From: an uncultured bacterium | GTDB lineage: Bacteria; Bacillota; Clostridia; Christensenellales; Borkfalkiaceae | Direction: 5' to 3' | Length of the DNA stretch: 5,249 nt | Assembly (NCBI GenBank): GCA_934871445.1 | Contig: CAKXBD010000143.1 | Location: forward strand, 1-5,249 | In this document: in pieces, positions 1-5,249 of the stretch | Layout: every line of letters starts with the position of its first letter | Numbering within the stretch: the first letter of the stretch is position 1 | Position numbers and translations under genes: made by a program | The notes under the pieces: generated by a model | Seen by the model: the letters and a program-made list of their open reading frames with translations, nothing else | Database searches by the model: none | What the model was told of the DNA's origin: nothing

Positions 1-1169
1 GCTCCTTTTCAGGAGAAATAGAGACTCTGTACGGACTTGCGGACGAGGCGGAAATAGAGGTATCGTACAAGGGAAAAAGAGTCAAGAAACAGAGATTTTC
101 CCTCGATGGGAAGTATACGAGATATACCGTTCGGCTAATGGAGCTTGATTTCGTGGATGAGTCCTTTTATTGGTCGCCCGAACATCCGAATTTATTTTAT
201 GTGGATTTTCGGTTGTATAAGGAAGGAAAAAAGACGGACGAAGCGCATACGCGGTTCGGAATGAGAAAAATTTCAGTGGACGAAGGCGGAAATATTTGCT
301 TGAATAATGCTCCGCTGTATCAGAGACTCATTTTGGATCAGGGATATTGGAATGAGAGCGGATTAACGCCGCCGTCTGCGGAGGCATTGAAAAAGGACAT
401 TCTGTTGTCCAAAGAAATGGGCTTTAACGGGGCGAGGAAGCATCAGAAATTTGAGGACCCGTATTTCTATTATTATGCGGAGGAGCTGGGCTTTTTGACG
501 TGGTGCGAAATGCCGTCGGGATATAACTATAATGCCGAGGAGGTATTTGCGATAACGAAGGAATGGCAGGAAATACTCTCGCAGGCAAAAAACTTTACAA
601 GTAATATTTGTTACGTGCCGTTAAACGAAAGCTGGGGCGTGAGAAAGATATTGGTGGACGACAGTCAGAAGAATTTTGCAAGAACGCTGTATTATTTGAC
701 AAAAACGGTAGACGAGAGCCGATTGGTGAGCAGTAACGACGGATGGGAGATGCCGGAGACAACGGATATACTCGCGATTCACGATTACGCCTACGACAGC
801 TCGGAATTTGGAGAGAAATACCGCAGAGAGAATTACAATACATTATATCCTCAACGCCGTAAGTTGATGGCGGAGGGCTGTATATATGAAGGACAGCCGG
901 CGTTATTGACGGAATTTGGCGGAATCGCAATGCAAAGGGAAGCGAAGGACGGAAATTGGGGATACAATACGGGCGCAAAGTCGGAAGAAGAATTTTTGAG
1001 CCGATATAAAAATCTCATGGATGGGATTTATGCACAAAAGGAATTACAGGGCTTTTGCTATACGCAACTTACGGACGTACAGCAGGAGGTCAACGGCTTA
1101 CTATATCCCGACCGTTCGCCGAAATTTGAAATGTCCAAAATTAAAAAAATTACCGAACATAAAGATTGA
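1..1169 (+). CDS. Glycoside hydrolase family 2 enzyme, C-terminal part (5' truncated by window edge)
   Basis: The frame is open from base 3 to the TGA at 1167-1169, giving 388 residues with no start in view. The ATG at 138 is an internal methionine, because GH2-like sequence continues upstream of it. Residues below count from the codon at base 3. An immunoglobulin-like sandwich ends with WSPEHPNLF (about 57-65). The TIM barrel follows from about residue 97, with the segment RKHQKFEDP (145-153) and LGFLTWCEMPS. The general acid/base is Glu209 in PLNESWG (codon 627-629) and the nucleophile is Glu304 in LLTEFGG (codon 912-914); their order and 95-residue spacing fit GH2. The tail YTQLTDVQQEVNG is also typical. 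Complete relatives are about 600 residues, so roughly a third is missing. GH2 enzymes are retaining exo-glycosidases (beta-galactosidase, beta-glucuronidase, beta-mannosidase and others); the specificity here is unknown. No signal peptide can be judged. The gene probably acts on sugars imported by the neighbouring transporter, but it is in a separate transcript. Confidence 0.93.
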   Translation, partial: SFSGEIETLYGLADEAEIEVSYKGKRVKKQRFSLDGKYTRYTVRLMELDFVDESFYWSPEHPNLFYVDFRLYKEGKKTDEAHTRFGMRKISVDEGGNICLNNAPLYQRLILDQGYWNESGLTPPSAEALKKDILLSKEMGFNGARKHQKFEDPYFYYYAEELGFLTWCEMPSGYNYNAEEVFAITKEWQEILSQAKNFTSNICYVPLNESWGVRKILVDDSQKNFARTLYYLTKTVDESRLVSSNDGWEMPETTDILAIHDYAYDSSEFGEKYRRENYNTLYPQRRKLMAEGCIYEGQPALLTEFGGIAMQREAKDGNWGYNTGAKSEEEFLSRYKNLMDGIYAQKELQGFCYTQLTDVQQEVNGLLYPDRSPKFEMSKIKKITEHKD

Positions 1170-1211
1170 AAAGATATAAGTTTATTTCTCTATATCATGT
1201 CTGTAATTTTT
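1145..1211. terminator. Possible weak bidirectional terminator between convergent genes
   Basis: AAAAATTAC (1145-1153) is the exact reverse complement of GTAATTTTT (1203-1211). Pairing can extend inward with one mismatch and one bulge (GA and CAT against ATG and TC), and an inner GATATA (1173-1178) can pair with TATATC (1191-1196). The structure straddles both stop codons (1167-1169 on +, 1182-1184 on -), and its outer arms give a T tract at the 3' end on either strand. Against it, the stem is very AT-rich, the T tract is part of the stem and the loop is long. It is the only terminator-like structure I found between the two genes. Confidence 0.28.
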
Positions 1212-1988
1212 CGGATTTATACCCTTACGTGCCTTAAAAAACTTATTGAATTGCGGGTAGTCGGTAAAGCCACATAAAAAAGCGATTTCCTTGATCGGAA
1301 GCTTTGTTGCCGTCAATAACTTTTCAGCATATTCTATTCGTTTATTCAAAATATAAGGTTTGGGCGATATTCCCGTTTTCGACTTGAATAATTCTCGAAA
1401 GCGGGAATTGCTATATCCGGTTGAATTTGCAAGTTTTTCGAGGTCGATTTCCGTGGAAAAATATTCGTTTATATAGATATATGCATATTCGATCGGATCG
1501 AAACCGGACGCCAAAGGATTATACCCGCGGCTTCGGTAGCTCGTGACAAAAAATTCTGTCAGAGTAGCTTCTATTACTTTATTATAAAGATAGTTCTTGT
1601 CGCGGTATTCGTCCGCGATTTTTTCTATTAACCGAAAAACGGATAGGTTAAAATCTTTGAATTGTTTAGGGGCGGGATCCATAGGAAAATCTTCTGCATC
1701 AAATCCGACGGCGACTAATTTTGCCGGAATCTGATGGTGCTCATCATGAACTGTTCCGGGCGGATAGAGGATATAGCTATTATTACCAAAATAAAATACG
1801 TCTCCGTTACGTACATTATCGGTATAGGCCAAAAATTGACCGCTTTCTATATAGGCGGAACTTTTTCCATACATGGAATATCCCTGTGCGTTTATATAGT
1901 AGACGAGCTCATAGACGTTATGCACGTGCGGGTTTACCGTTAGGGGGCGATTATAAGTATTTATATGTATGAATCTCAATTTCATCAT
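1182..1988 (-). CDS. AraC-family transcriptional regulator with cupin sensor domain
   Basis: This is a sugar-responsive DNA-binding regulator, 268 residues from the preferred start. The frame also allows an ATG at 2015 (277 residues), and residue numbers here use that longer form. The N-terminal cupin-like part shows PHVHNVYEL (His30, His32, Glu36) and YPPGTVHDEHH (His90), the usual sugar-sensing fold. The C-terminal part (about 176-275) carries two helix-turn-helix units: IDLEKLANSTGYSNSRFRELF, then IKEIAFLCGF followed by FNKFFKARKGINPKNYR, the classic AraC/XylS signature. I prefer the start at Met10 (ATG 1988-1986) or Met11 (1985-1983). AGAG at 1997-1994 lies 5 or 8 bases ahead of these, whereas the ATG at 2015 has no convincing ribosome site and lies upstream of a candidate promoter's start point. 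The gene is divergent from the transporter operon, which it probably activates; it may regulate itself. The inducer is unknown. Confidence 0.93.
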   Translation of the reverse strand: MMKLRFIHINTYNRPLTVNPHVHNVYELVYYINAQGYSMYGKSSAYIESGQFLAYTDNVRNGDVFYFGNNSYILYPPGTVHDEHHQIPAKLVAVGFDAEDFPMDPAPKQFKDFNLSVFRLIEKIADEYRDKNYLYNKVIEATLTEFFVTSYRSRGYNPLASGFDPIEYAYIYINEYFSTEIDLEKLANSTGYSNSRFRELFKSKTGISPKPYILNKRIEYAEKLLTATKLPIKEIAFLCGFTDYPQFNKFFKARKGINPKNYRHDIEK

Positions 1989-2003
1989 TACATCTCTGCA
2001 TTT

Positions 2004-2032
2004 ATTATAAAACATTGCTTAAAAAAAAGCAA
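2004..2032 (-). promoter_or_regulatory. Candidate sigma-A promoter for the araC-type gene
   Basis: Read on the - strand, TTGCTT (2032-2027) is followed after 17 bases by a perfect TATAAT (2009-2004). The -35 box matches the consensus only in its TTG. Transcription would begin near 1997, at the AGAG ribosome-site candidate, leaving a leader of about 10 bases. If the promoter is real, the ATG at 2015 lies before the transcript start and cannot be used. The region is AT-rich, so a chance TATAAT is possible. Confidence 0.45.
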
Positions 2033-2033
2033 T
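2014..2033. repeat. Perfect 7-bp inverted repeat, possible operator
   Basis: ATTGCTT (2014-2020) and AAGCAAT (2027-2033) are exact reverse complements separated by six A residues. The right arm contains the candidate -35 box of the regulator's promoter, so a protein bound here could block that promoter. This would suit autorepression. It has no T tract and lies before the gene, so a terminator is unlikely. AraC proteins more often use direct repeats, so the bound protein, if any, is uncertain. Confidence 0.4.
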
Positions 2034-2056
2034 AGAAAAAATAGAATCGTCGAAAA

Positions 2057-2084
2057 TCACATTTTTATAAGGCTTTTCACCATT
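2057..2084 (+). promoter_or_regulatory. Speculative AraC-type direct half-sites upstream of the transporter promoter
   Basis: TCACATTT (2057-2064) and TCACCATT (2077-2084) agree at 6 of 8 positions and are 20 bases apart, close to two helical turns. The downstream copy touches the -35 box at 2083. AraC-family activators commonly bind two direct half-sites about 21 bases apart next to the -35 box, so the position fits. A short match of this kind could easily arise by chance in an AT-rich spacer. Confidence 0.2.
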
Positions 2085-2111
2085 GAATTTACTAATGTTT
2101 TCCGTTATACT
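2083..2111 (+). promoter_or_regulatory. Candidate sigma-A promoter of the sugar transporter operon
   Basis: TTGAAT (2083-2088), a 17-base spacer and TATACT (2106-2111) match the sigma-A consensus at 4/6 and 5/6 positions with ideal spacing. Transcription would start near 2118, just ahead of the GGAGGG ribosome site at 2121-2126. The leader would be only about 20 bases, leaving no room for a riboswitch. It is the best + strand promoter match in the divergent spacer. Confidence 0.6.
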
Positions 2112-2137
2112 AATACACGAGGAGGGAAGAAAATTTT

Positions 2138-3112
2138 ATGACAAAACTAAAAAAATTTTCGTCTGAATATCCGCTTGGGCATAAAAAAGTACGAAAAAAA
2201 TGGACTTCTCGCGATTTTACACTCTTTTTTATCGCTTGTGCGGGTGCAGTGTTTCTCTTTGTGTTCGCATATATTCCCATGGCGGGTATTCTTATCGCCT
2301 TTAAGGACGATTCGCAGTATTTTAACATTTTCGAGGTAATCCAATACGGCTCATTTGTCGGATTTAACAATTTTTTAGAATTTTTTCAGGATCAAAAATT
2401 TTGGGATGTCGTCTTGAATACGTTGGGACTGAATTTGTTGATGCTACTTATCAATTTCCCCGCGCCGATTATTTTTGCATTACTCTTAAATGAAATTTCT
2501 CATCGGAAATACAAAAAGACGATACAGACACTTTCCATTTTTCCGCATTTTATTTCTTGGGTTGTCTTCGGGGGGATTGTTATCGCTTTGACAGATATGA
2601 CTACGGGGATAATTAATCCGCTTTTATATGCGTTGGGTATCGGCTCCCGCGATAATCCGATCAATCTTTTGACCGCAGATTATTTTTGGGGACTCATGAT
2701 TATCGTCTCTATGATTAAAAGCGTGGGCTGGGGGTCCGTTATCTACTTGGCTGCCATTACAAGTATTAGTCCGGAAATGTATGAGGCTGCTCAACTCGAC
2801 GGAGCAAACCGATTTCACTGTGCATGGAATATCACTTTGCCGTCTATCGCTCCGACGATTACCGTATTTTTGTTGTTGAATATTTCTAATCTGCTTTCAA
2901 ATAGTTTCGAACAATTCTATATTTTGCAAAATCCCGCAAATATCTCCCGGAGTGAAGTTTTAGCTACGTATATCTATCAGATGGGCATGATAGAGCGAAA
3001 GTATTCCTATACCACGGCGATGGGATTATTTGAATCCTGTTCGGGAATTGTTCTGATGCTCACGGCGAATGTTATCTCCAAAAAAGTGGCGGGAAGGGGG
3101 TTATTCGGATGA
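2138..3112 (+). CDS. Sugar ABC transporter permease, LplB-type (CUT1 family)
   Basis: This is one of two membrane subunits of a carbohydrate importer, 324 residues, close to the usual length of LplB-like proteins. After a basic cytoplasmic N-terminus (KKVRKKW), about six hydrophobic segments are visible, near residues 27-55, 91-118, 131-151, 183-208, 236-253 and 293-314. The cytoplasmic EAA loop that docks on the ATPase is complete: EAAQLDG at 216-222, nine residues, then ITLP ending at 235. The C-terminus (KKVAGRGLFG) is typical of the family. The start is supported by GGAGGG at 2121-2126, though the 11-base spacing is somewhat long. It is the first gene of the operon and overlaps the next permease by four bases (ATGA), suggesting coupled translation. 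The fold and role are secure. The substrate is not: relatives carry diverse oligosaccharides, and the name lpl does not establish it. Confidence 0.94.
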   Translation: MTKLKKFSSEYPLGHKKVRKKWTSRDFTLFFIACAGAVFLFVFAYIPMAGILIAFKDDSQYFNIFEVIQYGSFVGFNNFLEFFQDQKFWDVVLNTLGLNLLMLLINFPAPIIFALLLNEISHRKYKKTIQTLSIFPHFISWVVFGGIVIALTDMTTGIINPLLYALGIGSRDNPINLLTADYFWGLMIIVSMIKSVGWGSVIYLAAITSISPEMYEAAQLDGANRFHCAWNITLPSIAPTITVFLLLNISNLLSNSFEQFYILQNPANISRSEVLATYIYQMGMIERKYSYTTAMGLFESCSGIVLMLTANVISKKVAGRGLFG

Positions 3113-3987
3113 ACGGAAGAAAAAAATTACACCGCCTTACGATATTCGATTATATTAATTACGCCTTTTTGCTGTTATGCGTAGTCGTCATGATTTATCC
3201 GTTTGTTTTTGTACTCGGAGGTTCTTTTTCGGATGGGCAGGATTACATGAACGGTGGCGTATGGCTGCTGCCGCGCGTTTGGACTTTCGCCAATTATCAG
3301 GTAATTGTATCTGATAATCTTTTATGGATCGCTTATCGCAATACAATGATTCGGACGCTTTTTGGCTCCTTACTCTCTCTATCGTTCACTTCCTTAGTCG
3401 CTTACGCGATGAGCCGAAAAGAATTAAAATTTCGTGGATTTTTTCAAATTTTTAATCTCATCACGATGTTTTTCGGGGGCGGACTCATTCCGTATTTTGC
3501 ACTAATTAATTTTCTCGGTTTATACGATAATTTTCTTGTCTATTTTATTCCCTCATTATATTCTGTATACAATATGATTGTCATTACCGGCGGGTACGCT
3601 TCGGTATCCGAAGAAATGCACGATTCGGCTGTCATTGACGGAGCGGGAGAATTGAGAATATGGCTCCAAATCTATTTTCCGCTTTCAAAAGCGGTACATG
3701 CCACCGTTTTATTGTGGTTAGCAGTAGGAAATTGGAACGCTTATTACGGAACTATGATATACACCCGCGGCGGGCCAGATGTAATCATGCTGCAATATTA
3801 TCTGATGGGCGTTATCAATAAGGCAGGATATACTCCGGACGTGGGTGGGGAAATTCTCGAACGTGTTACTTCCAAAACGGTAAGCTATGCTGCTATCGTT
3901 ATTGCCATGCTTCCGATTTTGTTCGTCTATCCATTTTTATCAAAGTATTTTACAAAGGGCGTGTTTGTCGGCTCTTTGAAAGGTTAA
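3109..3987 (+). CDS. Sugar ABC transporter permease, LplC/YtcP-type (CUT1 family)
   Basis: This is the second membrane subunit, 292 residues, a normal length for LplC/YtcP/UgpE-like permeases. Hydrophobic segments lie near residues 16-38, 80-101, 111-135, 141-161, 195-216 and 258-277. The ATPase-docking loop is a conservative variant: DSAVIDG at 172-178, nine residues, then IYFPLS, so the canonical E-A-A reads D-S-A and the usual I-x-L-P reads I-Y-F-P. The ending KYFTKGVFVGSLKG is the family's usual C-terminus. The ATG (3109-3111) overlaps the upstream TGA, and the ribosome site AGGGGG (3095-3100, 8 bases ahead) lies inside the upstream gene. It should form a heterodimer with the LplB-type protein. 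No terminator or promoter separates it from the lipoprotein gene 18 bases downstream, so the three genes are probably one operon. No ATPase gene lies in the window; systems of this type commonly use a shared MsmK/MsmX-type ATPase encoded elsewhere. Confidence 0.93.
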   Translation: MNGRKKLHRLTIFDYINYAFLLLCVVVMIYPFVFVLGGSFSDGQDYMNGGVWLLPRVWTFANYQVIVSDNLLWIAYRNTMIRTLFGSLLSLSFTSLVAYAMSRKELKFRGFFQIFNLITMFFGGGLIPYFALINFLGLYDNFLVYFIPSLYSVYNMIVITGGYASVSEEMHDSAVIDGAGELRIWLQIYFPLSKAVHATVLLWLAVGNWNAYYGTMIYTRGGPDVIMLQYYLMGVINKAGYTPDVGGEILERVTSKTVSYAAIVIAMLPILFVYPFLSKYFTKGVFVGSLKG

Positions 3988-3992
3988 AAAAC

Positions 3993-4000
3993 AAGGAGGA
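3993..4000 (+). promoter_or_regulatory. Strong ribosome binding site of the solute-binding protein gene
   Basis: AAGGAGGA ends 5 bases before the ATG at 4006. It fixes the start of the partial lipoprotein gene. It is the closest match to the Shine-Dalgarno consensus in the window, which suits a binding protein that is usually made in excess of its permeases. Confidence 0.8.
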
Positions 4001-4005
4001 ATTTT

Positions 4006-5249
4006 ATGAAAAAACTCAACAGACTTTTCGCTGTATTCTGTGCGGCTATCGCCGCGGTCGCTTGCGTAGGATGCGGAGGGGGTGTTTCCAAAGCAACCCT
4101 CGATTATCCCGATTATCCCAATGCCGATCCGACGAAGGATAGTTGGACACAGTGGGAGGAGGATGACAAAATTACTATTAATTGGTATGTTGACATCGCC
4201 GGATGGAATAATAATTCCAACTCTTTAATCAGTAAAGAGATTTATCGACGTACAGGAGTGAACATTGTATTTGAAACCCCTGCCAATGCGGACGGCTCAA
4301 AATTGTCTACCATGATGCAGACGAATACTTTCACCGACGTCATTTCGATTGCTGCAAACACGCAGGAAAGAATCAAGCTGGCAGAAGCCAAGAACTATAT
4401 TTATCCTATCCAAGAGCTGGCAAAACGCTGGGCGCCGACGCTTTTGACAAGACTCGACGAAGAAATGGCAGAGATGTATGCGGCTTCCGATGGAAATTTA
4501 TATGGTATTCCCAATCACTTCTATTCTACCGTACAGGTAAACGAGTATAAAGACATGGGATATTCTCTGCTTTCCAATGGGGGAATTGTAGCCCGAAAGG
4601 ATTATTTGGACGCTTATTACGACGCCATGTATGCCGCCGATCCGAACTGGAATCCTGCCTCTGTCTGTACTCCGCAGGGCGTTATTGATATGTGTCTTTG
4701 GGTAAAGCAAGAATATGGGTTGAAAAATGATAATCCCACTGTCTGTTTGTCTCCGTTTGAATCACACCGTACCACGGGAAGTGTAGGACTTCGCTGGTTG
4801 ATGGAGTATTTTTCTGTACCCGAGGAAGATTCAGAAGGGAATTATGTATATCAATATGCACAGCCTGAATTTGAAGAAATGATGGTCTGGCTCAATGAAC
4901 TGTATCGAAACGGTCTGATGACTTCGGGAAATCTAACGGCTACGGCTTCGCAAATAGGCGGATATATCCAAAACGGGTTGCCGTTTATCTATATCGGTTC
5001 TCCTCAGGATATGGGAAGTTATTTCAAAAATTGGAATATCAAAAAGACGGACGGGGTGTATAACTATGAGGGGAAACAGTATGTTCCCATAGTGTTCGGA
5101 AACTCGGATGGCGATGTGCCGCAGATTTCCGTTACCGGAAATTCTTATATGTTTGCAATGATAACCAATAAATGTAAGCGTCCCGACCGTGTGATCCAGC
5201 TATTTGATTTTCTGTATTCGGAGGAGGGACAGAAGCTGCTTGCCTACGG
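4006..5249 (+). CDS. Extracellular solute-binding lipoprotein of the sugar ABC transporter (3' truncated by window edge)
   Basis: The frame runs from ATG 4006-4008 to the right edge without a stop: 414 complete codons. LplA/YtcQ/LipO-type relatives are about 500 to 600 residues, so the C-terminal part is missing. The N-terminus is a lipoprotein signal: basic MKKLNR, a hydrophobic run (residues 7-19), then two candidate lipid-anchor cysteines, Cys20 (AVAC) and Cys23 (CVGC, followed by GGG). A low-complexity linker leads into the sugar-binding fold: ITINWYVDIAGW, then IYRRTGVNIVFETP and KLSTMMQTNTFTDVISI, the standard first lobe of family 1 binding proteins. Later come ASDGNLYGIPN, GGIVARKDYLD and GNSYMFAMITNKCKRPDRVIQLFDFLYSEEGQKLL-like sequence, where tracking of residual chain (RPDRVIQLFDFLYSEEG) is typical of the family. 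It should sit on the outer face of the membrane and deliver glycans to the permease pair. Its aromatic content suits carbohydrate stacking, but the ligand is unknown. Confidence 0.93.
   Translation, partial: MKKLNRLFAVFCAAIAAVACVGCGGGVSKATLDYPDYPNADPTKDSWTQWEEDDKITINWYVDIAGWNNNSNSLISKEIYRRTGVNIVFETPANADGSKLSTMMQTNTFTDVISIAANTQERIKLAEAKNYIYPIQELAKRWAPTLLTRLDEEMAEMYAASDGNLYGIPNHFYSTVQVNEYKDMGYSLLSNGGIVARKDYLDAYYDAMYAADPNWNPASVCTPQGVIDMCLWVKQEYGLKNDNPTVCLSPFESHRTTGSVGLRWLMEYFSVPEEDSEGNYVYQYAQPEFEEMMVWLNELYRNGLMTSGNLTATASQIGGYIQNGLPFIYIGSPQDMGSYFKNWNIKKTDGVYNYEGKQYVPIVFGNSDGDVPQISVTGNSYMFAMITNKCKRPDRVIQLFDFLYSEEGQKLLAY

Noticed and set aside
595..978. 127-codon open frame on the - strand inside the GH2 gene
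   Set aside because: It lies wholly opposite well-conserved GH2 catalytic sequence, has a composition rich in Pro, Arg and Ser and resembles no family I know.
138..1169. Start of the GH2 gene at the ATG at 138
   Set aside because: The same frame is open back to base 3 with GH2-like sequence and no ribosome site precedes 138, so the gene begins outside the window.
1721..1972. Two overlapping + strand open frames of 83 and 69 codons opposite the regulator gene
   Set aside because: They are antisense to the conserved cupin region, overlap each other in different frames and have no ribosome site worth noting.
1989..2137. Riboswitch or leader regulation, or a CcpA catabolite-repression site, ahead of the transporter operon
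   Set aside because: The predicted transcript leader is only about 20 bases, and I found no convincing match to the TGWAANCGNTNWCA consensus in the spacer.
2110..2370. Two - strand open frames (86 and 65 codons) opposite the start of the first permease
   Set aside because: They cover the permease's own ribosome site and start, have no recognisable protein features and read as complements of a membrane segment.
2624..2818. 64-codon - strand open frame in the first permease
   Set aside because: It is antisense to the region just before and including the EAA loop; no independent evidence of coding.
4498..4710. 70-codon - strand open frame opposite the binding-protein gene
   Set aside because: The + strand frame from 4006 has a lipoprotein signal, a strong ribosome site and family motifs throughout, so this is a shadow.
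1..5249. CRISPR array, tRNA or rRNA gene, insertion sequence or phage attachment site
   Set aside because: No regularly spaced repeats, no tRNA- or rRNA-like sequence, no transposase and no terminal repeats were seen; genes fill nearly all the window.

Overview
This window looks like part of a carbohydrate-foraging locus from a Bacillota (Firmicutes), most likely Clostridia-type, bacterium. The evidence is a moderate-to-low GC content, strong AGGAGG-type ribosome binding sites, sigma-A-like promoters, and a sugar ABC importer of the LplB/LplC (YtcP) plus lipoprotein (LplA/YtcQ/LipO) type, which is abundant in Clostridia and Paenibacillus. The species cannot be named from the sequence.

Layout from left to right: (1) bases 1-1169, + strand, the 3' part of a glycoside hydrolase family 2 (GH2) gene that is open at the left window edge. 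Both catalytic glutamates are present. (2) Bases 1182-1988, - strand, an AraC-family regulator with an N-terminal cupin-type sensor and a C-terminal double helix-turn-helix. It is tail-to-tail with the GH2 gene, with only 12 bases between the stop codons. (3) Bases 1989-2137, a divergent control region with a good sigma-A promoter for the transporter operon, a candidate promoter for the regulator and a perfect 7-bp inverted repeat over that promoter's -35 box. (4) Bases 2138-3112 and 3109-3987, + strand, two ABC permeases overlapping by ATGA. (5) From 4006 past the right edge, + strand, a solute-binding lipoprotein. It has no stop codon inside the window but is clearly a gene.

Inferred working model: the lipoprotein captures an oligosaccharide or glycoside outside the cell and the LplB/LplC-type permease pair imports it. 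An ATPase that is not encoded here, probably a shared MsmK/MsmX-type protein, would power import. The GH2 enzyme would split the imported sugar, and the AraC protein would sense a sugar and control the divergent transporter operon, perhaps with its own gene. The substrate cannot be determined from the sequence.

This is a recognisable architecture and I see no sign of a wholly new system. The points most worth checking are the divergent control region, the start of the regulator, the ambiguous lipobox of the binding protein, an apparently enlarged cupin loop in the regulator, and an AT-rich inverted repeat around the convergent gene ends.
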